Shown: in pieces, positions 14,876 to 23,775 of the stretch
How positions within the stretch are numbered: position 1 is the stretch's first letter
How the letters are laid out: each line of letters opens with the position of its first letter
DNA from: Lentzea indica
Lineage (GTDB): Bacteria > Actinomycetota > Actinomycetes > Mycobacteriales > Pseudonocardiaceae
Direction: 5' to 3'
DNA: 39,501 nt
Assembly (NCBI RefSeq): GCF_012184385.1
Contig: NZ_VSRL01000062.1
Location: 1-39,501 of the forward strand
Position numbers and translations under genes: made by a program
The notes under the pieces: generated by a model
What the model saw: only the letters and a program-made list of their open reading frames with translations
Told to the model about the DNA's origin: nothing
Databases searched by the model: none

Positions 14876-15267
14876 GGCCACCTCGTGTAGCAGGTCTTCG
14901 GTGCAATCAGCACCGTCGAGTCCTGGTAGGCGGTCAGGCAGAGTTGGACGGTCATCCGCTCCGGGATGTCGAAGTTCCTGCCTTGCCAAGGGGTTCCGGG
15001 TTCGACCAGACGGCTGTTGGTCCCCGACGTGGTGTAGATGACGCCGGGCTGGTGGAGCCAGTACCACCGGCGGTCCGTCCGGATCGAGACCGTGTGCGGC
15101 GCTGTGCATTGCGCGGTCCAGCTCCAGTACTGGGGGTTCAGTCTCGCCGTGCAGTCCGCGAGCGCCGTGGTGGCGCTCGCGGACGGACCCGTCACCATCA
15201 CTCCCGCGAACGCTGTCACGACAGCCGCGAGGGTGATTCCTGCCTTCCTGAACGTGTGCAGCGACAT
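14872..15267 (-). CDS. Small secreted protein of unknown function at the end of the debranching operon
   Basis: A 131-residue protein. Start chosen at ATG 15265-15267 (MSLHTFRKAGITLAAVV), which begins a standard signal peptide ending near PSASA-T; the longer upstream frame is a shadow of the GH43 gene. The mature part of about 95 residues has four Cys (DCTARL, AQCTAP, QLCLTA, KTCYTRWP), suggesting two disulfides, and several Trp/Tyr (YWSWTAQC, RRWYWLHQ). I recognise no family; small secreted lectin, inhibitor or binding protein are all possible. It follows GH43 by 65 bp on the same strand. Confidence 0.75.
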   Translation of the reverse strand: MSLHTFRKAGITLAAVVTAFAGVMVTGPSASATTALADCTARLNPQYWSWTAQCTAPHTVSIRTDRRWYWLHQPGVIYTTSGTNSRLVEPGTPWQGRNFDIPERMTVQLCLTAYQDSTVLIAPKTCYTRWP

Positions 15268-15332
15268 GGGACCAGGATGTTCGGTACCCCTGCCGATTCC
15301 GAAGCGGTGGAAAGCACTCCTTCCGCCTTGCC

Positions 15333-17288
15333 CTACGGGGTGGAAAGGTCGAAGCGCTGCACGGTGACCGCACCGCCGAGCGCCTGTGTGGCGTGGTTGA
15401 AGATGCCGAAGCGGTAGCCCATGAAGAACTGCCACTCGTTCTTCAACGTGAAGCCGGTACCGAGCGGTGTGAAACTGACCCCGTCGGTGCTGTAGGAGAA
15501 GCGCGCCTGCCTGCCACTGCCGGGACGGATGTCTGCGTTGGCGCGCAACCAGATCCGGCTGCCGGTGAAGTTCGCGCTCGCGATCTCCGTGCCGGTGCCG
15601 GTGGTGTTCCAGTTGCTGTCCATGGTCAGGCCGTTGACCATCACGACGCGGTTGCGGCCGTTGTCACGTTTGATCCCGATCCAGGCCGAGGAGTCGCGCA
15701 GCATCGCGAGGCCGCTGCGGTCCCCGTCGCGCATCGAGGTCAGGTCGAGTGTGACGGTGGCGGTGGAGCTCGGGCCCTGGATGCGGTGGGTGAGAGTGTT
15801 GCGGGCGTTGTACAGGTCGTTCGTGACGGTCGCCGTGGAGAGGCGCAAACCGTTGTTGACGCTGTACTTCGTCGTGTCCGGGTTGTGGTTCCACTCCCAC
15901 TGCGGCCCGAGTCTTGTGCCCTCGAAGGTGTCCACGCCGGTCATCGGTTTGACCTGACGCGGTGGGGCGGGCAGGTTCGGCATCGGGTAGTTCACGCCCC
16001 AGGCACCGTTGACGGTGGTGACGCGGGGCCAGCCGTCCGAGGTCCACGTGATCGGCGCGAGCACCGGCATGCGGCCACCGGGATAGGCGTCGACGAAGGC
16101 CATGTAGTACCAGTCGCCGTTCTGCGTCTGCACCATCCCGCCCTGGTGCGGCACTCCCCCGCCGGCGATCGGGCCGCGCATGTCCAACAGCACCTGCTGG
16201 ACGGTGTAGGGCCCGAACGGGTTGGACGCCTTGAGCACGTACTGACCGTTCGCGGGCCTGGTCAGCCAGATGTAGTAGCTGCCGTTGCGCTTGTAGAACC
16301 GGGCGCCCTCGAGGGTTCCGATGTTCTGCGGCGTCTGGAAGACCTGCTGGGAACGCACCTCGGACTTCCCGTCCGGCGACAGCTGCGCGACGCTGATGGT
16401 GGTGTTGCCGTAGGCCACGTACATCGTGTCGTTGTCGTCGATCAGCATTCCGGCGTCGTAGTAGCACTTGTTGATCGTGGACAGCTTGGACCACTGCCCG
16501 TCCACCGCGGCGGCGGTGTAGATGTGGGTCTGGGCGAAGTCGACGCATCCGCCCCAGTAGTAGGTTTTGTTGCTCTTGCGGTGGTTCAGGAACGACGCCC
16601 AGATTCCCCGGACGTAACCCCTGCCGCCGTTGAGGTCGTACTTGGCGCCGAAGTCCAGACGTGGCACGGAATGCCCGGCGTACTCCCAGTTCACCAGATC
16701 GTAGGAGCGCAGGACCGGCGCACCAGGCGAGTAGTGCATCGTCGACGCCGAGTAGTAGTACGCGTCGTCCACGCGGATGATGTCGCCGTCGGCGAAGTCC
16801 TGCCACACCACCGGATTGGTGAACGACGCGGGCCTGGGCGTGGTCGTCGTCGTGGTGGTCGTGGTGGTCGTGGTCGGGTTTCCGGTGTCGTTGCAGGTGA
16901 TGCCGTTGAGGCGGAACGACGCCGGATCGGGGTTGGCCGAGGTGAACGTGCCGTTGAACCCGAACTCGACCTTGCCACCGGTGGGCACGGATCCGTTGTA
17001 GGAGACGTTGCGCGCGCTGACCTGGCCGCCGGTCTGGGTGATCTCGGCGTTCCAGTGCTGCCCGACCTGCTGGCCGCCGGCGTACGTCCACTCGAGCGTC
17101 CACTCGCTGATCGCGTCACCGATGTTGGTGATGGACACGGACGCACCGAACCCGCCCTGCCACTCCGAGGTCTTGGTGTAGGTGACCGAACAGCCGGGAG
17201 CCGCCTGAGCCGCCGTGGTCGCGGCGAGGCCCCCGGTCACGAGGGTCAGGGCGGCGAGGACCGCCCCGGCAGGAGTCCACCTCGTCAT
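15333..17288 (-). CDS. Secreted GH43 enzyme, CBM2-Thr linker-GH43-concanavalin-like C-domain
   Basis: A 651-residue secreted enzyme. Start is ATG 17286-17288 with AGAGG upstream; it overlaps the GH27 stop by 4 bp. Signal peptide to about residue 29, CBM2 about 31-132 (CSVTYTKTSEW...ITC), a run of 12 Thr, then a five-bladed GH43 domain (about 157-450) and a C-terminal beta-sandwich like that of GH43 xylosidases (about 465-651). Catalytic candidates are Asp164/167/169 (VWQDFADGD), the Asp of YYDAGMLIDDND and the Glu of GTLEGARFY. Likely beta-xylosidase or alpha-L-arabinofuranosidase; subfamily not certain. The N-terminal CBM2 should target crystalline cellulose or xylan. Confidence 0.9.
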   Translation of the reverse strand: MTRWTPAGAVLAALTLVTGGLAATTAAQAAPGCSVTYTKTSEWQGGFGASVSITNIGDAISEWTLEWTYAGGQQVGQHWNAEITQTGGQVSARNVSYNGSVPTGGKVEFGFNGTFTSANPDPASFRLNGITCNDTGNPTTTTTTTTTTTTPRPASFTNPVVWQDFADGDIIRVDDAYYYSASTMHYSPGAPVLRSYDLVNWEYAGHSVPRLDFGAKYDLNGGRGYVRGIWASFLNHRKSNKTYYWGGCVDFAQTHIYTAAAVDGQWSKLSTINKCYYDAGMLIDDNDTMYVAYGNTTISVAQLSPDGKSEVRSQQVFQTPQNIGTLEGARFYKRNGSYYIWLTRPANGQYVLKASNPFGPYTVQQVLLDMRGPIAGGGVPHQGGMVQTQNGDWYYMAFVDAYPGGRMPVLAPITWTSDGWPRVTTVNGAWGVNYPMPNLPAPPRQVKPMTGVDTFEGTRLGPQWEWNHNPDTTKYSVNNGLRLSTATVTNDLYNARNTLTHRIQGPSSTATVTLDLTSMRDGDRSGLAMLRDSSAWIGIKRDNGRNRVVMVNGLTMDSNWNTTGTGTEIASANFTGSRIWLRANADIRPGSGRQARFSYSTDGVSFTPLGTGFTLKNEWQFFMGYRFGIFNHATQALGGAVTVQRFDLSTP

Positions 17289-18916
17289 CGTGACCACCTC
17301 TGGTTGGCCTGGCCGTTGCAGGTCCACAGGACCAGCCGCGAGCCGTTGGCCGTCGCGGCCCCTTCGACGTCCAGGCACAGACCGGCATTGGCGTTGCGGA
17401 CCGCCCCGTTGGACTCCAGCGTCCAGCGCTGGTTGGCCTGGCCGTTGCACTGCCAGCTGATGACCCGTGTGCCGTTGGCGGTGCCCTGGTTGTACGCGTC
17501 GAGGCACTTGTCGCCGAACACGCGGATCTCACCGTTCGGCCAGGTGGTCCACTGCTGGCTCGCCGCGGTGTGGCAGTCCCAGAGCGTGGTGTTGGCACCG
17601 GCGGCGGTGGAGGCGTTCTCGACGTCGAGGCAGCGGTTCGACCCCGCCCCGCGCAGCCGGGACGTGGTGGCCTGCAGCGGGCTGCCACCGGTCACCTTGA
17701 AGGCCGCGACACCGTGCGCGGGCACGGAGGCGGAGATCGTGCCCGAACTACCCGACGTCGCGCCGGTCCACAGGTCCGTCAGCGTGAAGTTGGTGCCGGA
17801 CAGGCCGATCTGGGCCGCCGTCGTGGAGACCGTCGCGGTGCCGTTGCCCCGGTTGAACAGGCCGACGGCGACCGAGCCGTCGGAGAGCGGTTTGGCGAAC
17901 ACCTCGGTGGCGCCGTCGTCCCGCACGCGGCGCCCGCCGGCACCGAGGCTGTCCTGGTTGACGGCGATCAGCCGCGTGTTGCGCAGGATCGCGCTCACGT
18001 CACCGGACATGGTGCGGATGTCGTTGCCCGCCATGAGCGGCGCGGCCATCAGTGCCCACAGCGCGAAGTGCGAGCGGGACTCGGTGAGGGAGAGCCCTGG
18101 GCGGCCGACGACCAGCATGTCCGGGTCGTTCCAGTGACCGGGCCCGTTCTGGACGGCGAGCGGGGCGGTGATGTCGACGACGTTGCCCACGCCCATCGGG
18201 TAGCTGTTGACGTTGCCGTTCTGCCAGATGTCCAGCAGGTCCTCGGTGGTGCGCCACAGGTCGGCGACCTCGCCCCAGTTGTACTTGTCGCCGGTGGGCG
18301 CGTGGAAGCTGTTGGAGTTGATGCTGTAGACGATGGGGCGGCCGGTGGCGCGCAGCGCGTCCCGCATGATCGTGAACCGGGCGATCTGCTCGTCACGGGT
18401 GCCGGCGCCCGAGCACCAGTCGTACTTCAGGTAGTCCACGCCCCACGACGCGAACGACCGGGCGTCCTGGACCTCGTGGCCCTTGCTGCCGGTCGAGCCG
18501 GGGTGCGTGCCGACGCCCTGCGCGCACGTCTTCTCGTTCGGCGCCTGGTAGATGCCGAACTTCAGCCCGCGTGCGTGGATGTAGTCGCCCAGCGCCTTCA
18601 TCCCGCTCGGGAACTTCGTCGGGTGCGCCCGCAGGTTGCCAGCGGAGTCACGCTGCGGGTCGAACCAGCAGTCGTCCACGACCACGTACTGGTAGCCGGC
18701 GTCACGCATGCCCGACGACACCATCGCGTCGGCGGCCTGGCGGACCTGGCCCTCGGTGATGCCGCAGCCGAAGCTGTTCCAGCTGTTCCACCCCAACGGC
18801 GGGGTCAGGGCAGGGCTGCCGGCTGCGGCGTGGGCGGCGGGCTGGACGGTGATGGTCGCGATCGCGGTCAGCACGGCGGCGGCGAGGTGCCGCAGTCTCC
18901 TGGGCCGGGTGGGCAT
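17285..18916 (-). CDS. Secreted GH27 alpha-galactosidase (or beta-L-arabinopyranosidase) with RICIN domain
   Basis: A 543-residue secreted enzyme; ATG 18914-18916, AGAGG upstream, signal peptide ending near residue 30. GH27 barrel (about 36-300): PPLGWNSWNSFGC, nucleophile Asp166 (YLKYDWC), acid/base Asp226 (WRTTEDLLDIW), then a beta-sandwich to about 405 and a ricin-type lectin domain (about 415-543) with three repeats. The VDDCW motif (Asp81-Asp82) is the alpha-galactosidase form; a known Streptomyces GH27 beta-L-arabinopyranosidase has Glu at one sugar-binding Asp, so alpha-galactosidase is favoured. It should remove galactose from hemicellulose. 67 bp after GH62 and overlapping GH43. Confidence 0.93.
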   Translation of the reverse strand: MPTRPRRLRHLAAAVLTAIATITVQPAAHAAAGSPALTPPLGWNSWNSFGCGITEGQVRQAADAMVSSGMRDAGYQYVVVDDCWFDPQRDSAGNLRAHPTKFPSGMKALGDYIHARGLKFGIYQAPNEKTCAQGVGTHPGSTGSKGHEVQDARSFASWGVDYLKYDWCSGAGTRDEQIARFTIMRDALRATGRPIVYSINSNSFHAPTGDKYNWGEVADLWRTTEDLLDIWQNGNVNSYPMGVGNVVDITAPLAVQNGPGHWNDPDMLVVGRPGLSLTESRSHFALWALMAAPLMAGNDIRTMSGDVSAILRNTRLIAVNQDSLGAGGRRVRDDGATEVFAKPLSDGSVAVGLFNRGNGTATVSTTAAQIGLSGTNFTLTDLWTGATSGSSGTISASVPAHGVAAFKVTGGSPLQATTSRLRGAGSNRCLDVENASTAAGANTTLWDCHTAASQQWTTWPNGEIRVFGDKCLDAYNQGTANGTRVISWQCNGQANQRWTLESNGAVRNANAGLCLDVEGAATANGSRLVLWTCNGQANQRWSR

Positions 18917-18938
18917 GATGGCCTCTTTCTCGCAGGGT

Positions 18939-18970
18939 GACGCCGCCGGTGCGGGTTTTCCGGCGGCGTC
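18939..18970 (-). terminator. Intercistronic hairpin between GH62 and GH27
   Basis: Perfect 11-bp stem GACGCCGCCGG / CCGGCGGCGTC with a 10-nt loop in the 67-bp gap. It may be a partial terminator or an mRNA-stabilising stem that tunes GH27 expression relative to upstream genes. Confidence 0.55.
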
Positions 18971-18983
18971 GGTCCTGGGGGTG

Positions 18984-20441
18984 TCAGCAGGGCGAGTTGG
19001 TCTGGGTCAGCAGGCCTAGCTTCCAGGGCAGCTTGTTGTAGTCACCACCGGCGTTGGGATCCATGCCCTGGTAGAGGAAGCGGAGCTTGCAGGGACTGAT
19101 CTCCATCGTCTGGTCCACGCCGGTGCGGATCATCTCGCCGTGGCTGATGTCACGCGTCCACTGTCCATTCGGGAACGTCGTGTTGTTGTGCCTGGCGAAC
19201 GGGTTCGACTCCTCGGCGGCCAGCGGGGTCCACGGACCGGTGATCGCAGGAGCGGTCCAGGTGCGGAACCAGCGCCTGCCGTCCGACCCGATCGCCTCGT
19301 GCACCAGCAGGTACTGGTTCTTCCCTGCGATCTTGTAGATGTTGGAGGCCTCGAACAACCGGTTCTGGTTCGAGTCCTGCATCGCGATCACGGTGTTGGT
19401 GAACCCGTTGGGGAACTGCGCCACGGTGGTCTCGGACCGGTAGAGATGGCCGTTGTCGTCGGACGAGAACAGGTAGCACTTGGCGTTGTCGCACACGACC
19501 CAGAAGTCGACCCAGTAGCCGTCGCCGATGTTGTCGCGGATGATCTGCGGCATGCCGTTGGCGTAGTGGTTCTTCGGCGCCGACCACGACGACGGGTTGG
19601 AGATGTCCGATGTCGTGGAGTACGACGCGTTCGATCCCGTTTGGTACACCAGGTACCAGAGGCGATGCGGCGCGAAGTAGAACACGTGCGGCGCGGCCTT
19701 GTAGCCGGTACCGACTGCCGTGCGGTCCAGGTAGTAGTGCGGTGCGGAGGAAGCCTGCGACCAGTCGGTGAAGCTCGTGTACATCAGGTTGTAGCCGTTG
19801 GTGTACACCGAGGCGAACACGTGGTACTTGCCGTTGTGGTACACGACGCTGGGATCCTTGACCGAGTAGACGGTCGGGTGCGCCCCGTCCGGCTTGGGAC
19901 TGATCAGCGCGCCGCTGGAAGACCACCGGAAGCTCGACGGCAGGTTGCCGACGGGAGGGTTGCCCGTGGTGGTCGTGGTGGTCGTCGTCGTGGTGGTGGG
20001 GCCGACATCACCGGTGCACAGGGTGCCGTTGAGCGTGAACGCCGTGGGGTTCGGGGTGTTCGTGCCGGTGGCGGAACCGTTGAACCCGAACTCGACCTTG
20101 CCGCCGGTGGGGATGGACGCGTTGTAGGAAACGTTGCGCGCGGTCACCTCGGAGCCCGACTGGGTCACCTGGGCGTTCCACGCCTGTGTCACCTTCTGGC
20201 CGGCGGCGAAGCTCCAGGTCAGCGTCCAGCCGTCGACCGCGTCACCGATGTTGGTGACAGCGACGCTCGCGGTGAACCCACCGTCCCATTGGGACGGTGC
20301 GGAGTAGGTCACCGAGCAGCCCGGTGCGGCTGCCGCGGGAGGCACCGTCATCGCAGCGAGCGCGGACACCGCCATGAGCGGCACCGCGGCGAGGGCCGCG
20401 AGCCTGGTGCGGCGGGAGTTGAACAATCGTGCGAAGAACAT
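18984..20441 (-). CDS. Secreted GH62 alpha-L-arabinofuranosidase with N-terminal CBM2
   Basis: A 485-residue secreted enzyme. Start ATG 20439-20441 ([20 protein letters not shown]) with GAAGGG upstream; a GTG two codons earlier is possible. Signal peptide to about residue 38, CBM2 about 39-142, 11 Thr linker, then GH62 (about 165-485). Diagnostic segments: [13 protein letters not shown], Asp196 ([11 protein letters not shown]), the Asp of [10 protein letters not shown], and Glu in [12 protein letters not shown]; the C-terminus [10 protein letters not shown] is also typical. It removes single arabinofuranose units from arabinoxylan. Its CBM2 is close to that of the downstream GH43. Second gene of the debranching operon, 38 bp after CE3. 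Confidence 0.95.
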   Translation of the reverse strand: MFFARLFNSRRTRLAALAAVPLMAVSALAAMTVPPAAAAPGCSVTYSAPSQWDGGFTASVAVTNIGDAVDGWTLTWSFAAGQKVTQAWNAQVTQSGSEVTARNVSYNASIPTGGKVEFGFNGSATGTNTPNPTAFTLNGTLCTGDVGPTTTTTTTTTTTGNPPVGNLPSSFRWSSSGALISPKPDGAHPTVYSVKDPSVVYHNGKYHVFASVYTNGYNLMYTSFTDWSQASSAPHYYLDRTAVGTGYKAAPHVFYFAPHRLWYLVYQTGSNASYSTTSDISNPSSWSAPKNHYANGMPQIIRDNIGDGYWVDFWVVCDNAKCYLFSSDDNGHLYRSETTVAQFPNGFTNTVIAMQDSNQNRLFEASNIYKIAGKNQYLLVHEAIGSDGRRWFRTWTAPAITGPWTPLAAEESNPFARHNNTTFPNGQWTRDISHGEMIRTGVDQTMEISPCKLRFLYQGMDPNAGGDYNKLPWKLGLLTQTNSPC

Positions 20442-20479
20442 GATCACCCTTCGTCGTCGGAGGGGTCGGGAGGCAGGGG

Positions 20480-21492
20480 TCACGGACTGGCGCAGGTGGC
20501 GGTGCCGACCGCCGCCGCGCCGGAACCGGAGGCGATGAAGCCGAACGTGGCGGAGGCGCCCGCGCCGATCGTGCTGTTGTAGGCGACGTTGGTGACCGTG
20601 ACCGAACCGCTGGCGGTGCCGCCCCAGATCTGCGAAACGGTGTGCCCGCCCGGCAGGGTGAACCGGACCGTCCAGCCGGTGATGGCCGACGCGGTGGGGT
20701 TGGCCACGGTGACCTCGGCCTGGAAACCACCGTTCCAGGTGCCGGTCACCCGCGGCGTCGCGGTGCACGTGCCGCCGGGCTGCGGCGGGTCGCCGATGCT
20801 GCCGGGTACGGACCGCAGGGCGTTGAACCAGACCGTGGCCATCTTGCTGTAGCCGGCGCGTTCGGGTGGATGCCGTCGGGCAGGTCGGAGACCGGCACCG
20901 CCGGGTACATGTCCACCACGTGCACCCGCTTGCCCGCCGCCGCTTTCGCGCGCAGGAGCGGGACGATGGCGGAGTTGTAGCCGCGCACCGTGGCGTCCGC
21001 GAACCGGATCGGGATGATCGTCGAGACGAACACGTCCGCGGCCGGCGCCTGAGCGGTGATCTTGTCCACCAATGCGGAGAGTCGTCGTGGCGCGCCGGCC
21101 GGGTCGCTGCCGTACATGTCGTTCGTGCCGATGTGCAGCAGGATCGTGCGCGGGGTGTAGGTGCGCAGCCAGTTCACGACGTTCGCGTCGATCTGGGCGA
21201 TGGTCCAGCCGGGGTGGCCCTCGTGGTTGCGGTCGGGCATGGAGCCAGGGCCGTCCGACAGCGAGCCCACGAAGTCGACGGTGTGCCCTGCCGCCCGCAG
21301 CTTCGTGCCGAGATCGAGGCGATAACCGCCGATCGAGCCGCCCTGTGTGATCGAGTCGCCCAGCGGCATCACGCGCACAGGATCGGCGAGGGTGACCGGT
21401 TCGTCTACAGTGGACGCTTGGCCGACCGCGGGTGCCGCCGCCAGCAGGGCGGCGAGCAGGACACCGCACAGCACCTTGAGCGGGCTCGGCAT
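20480..21492 (-). pseudogene. CE3 acetylxylan esterase with CBM2, interrupted by an apparent one-base deletion
   Basis: From ATG 21490-21492 a signal peptide (about 26 residues) leads into an SGNH esterase: VMPLGDSITQGG (nucleophile Ser47), PDRNHEGHPGWTIAQI, GTND and DGIHPN with the catalytic Asp/His pair. These segments match clostridial CE3 acetylxylan esterases. After HPN the frame derails into Arg/Pro-rich sequence and stops at 20746. Shifting at about 20855-20860 restores [16 protein letters not shown] and then a complete CBM2 ([15 protein letters not shown]...TCASP) ending at 20480. So the gene is whole except for one missing base. A sequencing error is as likely as a real lesion. If real, a truncated esterase without CBM2 would be made, its last helix lost. 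First gene of the debranching operon. Confidence 0.85.
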
Positions 21493-21593
21493 GGTGAGCC
21501 TTCCCGGGAGACCGAGGTGCCCGAGACGAGCAGGCGGTGGTCTCCCTGCGTCGTCGTTGACGAGCGGTCAGCGGCAGGGGGCCGACTTCCAGC

Positions 21594-21622
21594 AATGTAA
21601 CGAGGCCGTCACACTCGGTCAA
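21594..21622 (-). promoter_or_regulatory. Predicted promoter of the CE3-GH62-GH27-GH43 operon
   Basis: On the minus strand TTGACC (21622-21617), a 17-bp spacer and TACATT (21599-21594), near consensus. The composite operator begins one base upstream of -35, with the same spacing as at the GH6 promoter. Confidence 0.7.
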
Positions 21623-21654
21623 AGCTAAAATTGTGAGCGCTAACCTTTAGCTTT
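21621..21654. promoter_or_regulatory. Composite operator (GTGAGCGCTAAC core with outer AAAGCTAAA arms)
   Basis: The 12-bp LacI-type core (21633-21644) sits between perfect 9-bp inverted arms AAAGCTAAA (21621-21629) and TTTAGCTTT (21646-21654). The same layout occurs at 28110-28136. Local candidates to bind it are LacI 2, encoded just upstream on the same strand. Confidence 0.75.
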
Positions 21655-21659
21655 GCACG

Positions 21660-21674
21660 TTCGACAACGTCGAA
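21660..21674. promoter_or_regulatory. Additional dyad TTCGAC-AAC-GTCGAA
   Basis: Perfect 6-bp arms around AAC, next to the composite operator, with a further TTCGAC at 21681. Could be a second factor's site; no partner is identified. Confidence 0.35.
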
Positions 21675-21764
21675 TTCTCATTCGACACCAAGAAGATGAC
21701 CTCCATCAGCACCAGCAGCCAATCTGGTTTGAAGCCACATCGTTGTTAACGCGAACACGCTCGC

Positions 21765-22820
21765 TCACCGACGTGGCCGCGCCACTGAGCCACCCTCGCG
21801 CACCGGCATCGGCACCCGGTGGATCATCGGCGGCCGGACGTCGCGACCGCGCCGTTCGAGCATCTCGACGAGGACCGCGACCGCCCGCGCGCCGAGCTCG
21901 TGGTGCGGCAAGGCGATCGTGGTCAGCCGCGGACGCATCCACGAGGCGATGGGATGGTCGTCGAAGCCGATCACCGAGACGTCGCCGGGCACCGAGAGCC
22001 CGGCTTCCGCGAGTGCCTGGTACGCCCCGAACGCCAGGCGGTCGTTGAAGCACACCAGCGCCTTGGGCCGATGACTGCGCAGCAGCTCCGCGGTGGCCTC
22101 GTAGCCGTATTCCGGTGTCCACTTCGGACACCGGTGCGCGCTGACCACCTCCACCCCTGCCGCGGTGAACACCTCGCGCAGGCCGAGAAGGCGCTGCGTG
22201 GCGGCGATGCTGTTCGGCGGGACGTCGCGCACCCCCGGTCCCGCGCCGATCAGGTGGACGCCGCGGGCGTGCCCGGCCCCGACAAGGACGCTCGCGGCCG
22301 AACGACCGGCCTGCACCTCGTCGGGCACCACCGACGGAACGGTCGTGCGGGTCGCGGGCATGGCGTTGAGCAGCACCGCAGGTCCGTCGTACAGGACGTC
22401 CGGCACGGTGACCACCCTCGTGTACATGGCGGCGAACACCACGCCGTCCGCACGCCGGTCGTACATCGCCTCGACCAGCGCCCGCTCCACCACCGGATCC
22501 CCGCCGGACTCACCGACGAACAACATGAACCCGCGCCGGTACGCGGCGTCCACCGCCCCCTTGACCATGTCGCCGGCCAGGCCGGACGACGCGACGGTGT
22601 CCGACACGAACCCGATCGTCTGCACGCGCCCGGCACGCGGACCCGTCGTCAGGGTGTTGCGCCGATAGCCCAGCTCCTGCGCCGTCGAACGCACCCTGCG
22701 CTCGGCCGCCTCGGAGATGCGCAGCTCCCGCGCACGTCCGGTCAGGACGAGCGACGCCGTCGTGATCGACACCCCACTCGCCGCCGCGACGTCGGCCAAT
22801 GTCACGCGTGTTCGCCCCAC
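21765..22820 (-). CDS. LacI-family transcriptional regulator (LacI 2)
   Basis: Start chosen at GTG 22818-22820 (MGRTRVTLADVAAASGVSIT), preceded by GGGGAGG nine bases upstream and placing the helix-turn-helix where LacI proteins have it; this gives 351 residues. A longer frame from GTG 22904 adds 28 residues with no ribosome site. Helix-turn-helix about 6-26, hinge about 50-62 (GYRRNTLTTGPRAG), then a sugar-binding-type effector domain (QTIGFVSDTVASSGLAGDMV; FNDRLAFGAYQALAEAGLSVP; VIGFDDHPIASWMRPRLTTI). It is followed by the debranching operon on the same strand, whose promoter has a composite LacI-type operator. Likely regulator of that operon and of GH6 (inference). Confidence 0.92.
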   Translation of the reverse strand: MGRTRVTLADVAAASGVSITTASLVLTGRARELRISEAAERRVRSTAQELGYRRNTLTTGPRAGRVQTIGFVSDTVASSGLAGDMVKGAVDAAYRRGFMLFVGESGGDPVVERALVEAMYDRRADGVVFAAMYTRVVTVPDVLYDGPAVLLNAMPATRTTVPSVVPDEVQAGRSAASVLVGAGHARGVHLIGAGPGVRDVPPNSIAATQRLLGLREVFTAAGVEVVSAHRCPKWTPEYGYEATAELLRSHRPKALVCFNDRLAFGAYQALAEAGLSVPGDVSVIGFDDHPIASWMRPRLTTIALPHHELGARAVAVLVEMLERRGRDVRPPMIHRVPMPVREGGSVARPRR

Positions 22821-22956
22821 CGCAGATCCGCCTCCCCGCTGTACGGGCCCGGCCACGTCTGTGGCCGGTGGTTCCACGAAATGCTTGTGATCTCCCGTTT
22901 TCACATCAGGTTCGCCGGACGGTCCTGGCGGAGGGACGCGTCCGGCGGACGGGCTC

Positions 22957-23733
22957 CTACCGCTTCAGGCGGCTTGGATCCCCGACCTCACCGCGGCGCA
23001 CGAGCCATGCCTCGGTGATGTGGGTGAACATGGCTTTCGCCGCTCCTGCCGCGTCCTGGGCGGCGATGCGGTCGTAGATGCGACGGTGCCCCCGGTTGGA
23101 CGCCTTGCACATGTCCCGCCCACTTTTTCCAAGGTAGCCGGGGGTGTTGATGGCCTGCGCCTCCAGCGAGCGCACCACACCGCGGGCGATGCGGTTCCCC
23201 GACGCCTGCATGATCGTGTCGTGGAAGAGGCGGTCGTGCTCCTCGTAGGCGGGGGTGTCGTCGACGAGCTCGTCCATCCGGTCCACCAAGGCGCGCAACC
23301 GGTCCAGCGTGTCCTGGTCGGCCGTCCGCGCGGCGACCTGCGCCATGTCCGACTCCAGCAGACGCCGCGTCACCACGAGATCGTCGAGAACCGCGAGGGT
23401 CTCGTCCTCGGCGATCGTGGCGCCGAGCACCAGCTCGTCGAGCATGTTCCACTGCGTCTGCGGGTTGACCGTGGTGCCCGCACCCTGGCGCACCCGGACC
23501 AAACCCTTCTCCTGCAAGACCTTCACCGCTTCGCGGATCACCGTCCTGCTCACCGAGAAGGTCTCGCAGAGCACCGGCTCCGGAGGCAGGGTGACGCCGG
23601 GAGAGTAGATGCCGCGAACGACTCGCTGCACGAGCTCCGCGGTGACCGCCGCGGTCAGGCTGGTCGGTCGCCGCGTCCATCCCGGCCCCGCTGACGTGCC
23701 CGGCTCGGCCTGCGAACCTGTCGCCTTCATCAT
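22957..23733 (-). CDS. GntR-family regulator, FadR subfamily
   Basis: A 258-residue regulator. GGAGG at 23735-23739 precedes two adjacent ATGs (23733 and 23730); either is possible. After a 25-residue polar tail the winged helix (about 27-92) shows VLCETFSVSRTVIREAVKVL and GLVRVRQGAGTTV. The C-terminal FCD domain (about 110-245) is all-helical with the metal/ligand pattern EEHDRLFHDTIMQAS and NRGHRRIYDRIAAQD. FadR-type regulators sense organic acids or sugar acids. It is divergent from the GH141-like gene with interlocking promoters, and lacI 2 follows on the same strand, possibly co-transcribed. Confidence 0.92.
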   Translation of the reverse strand: MMKATGSQAEPGTSAGPGWTRRPTSLTAAVTAELVQRVVRGIYSPGVTLPPEPVLCETFSVSRTVIREAVKVLQEKGLVRVRQGAGTTVNPQTQWNMLDELVLGATIAEDETLAVLDDLVVTRRLLESDMAQVAARTADQDTLDRLRALVDRMDELVDDTPAYEEHDRLFHDTIMQASGNRIARGVVRSLEAQAINTPGYLGKSGRDMCKASNRGHRRIYDRIAAQDAAGAAKAMFTHITEAWLVRRGEVGDPSRLKR

Positions 23734-23775
23734 GCCTCCGTCGCGCCGCACAACCATGGATGACGTGGGTCCGAC

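Noticed and set aside
16834-16872. Short tandem repeats (also at about 19966, 26865, 29576 and 36627), possible CRISPR or phase-variable tracts
   Set aside because: They are ACC/ACG codon runs encoding Thr linkers of CBM2 enzymes, with poly-Val on the other strand; no spacers or repeat units.
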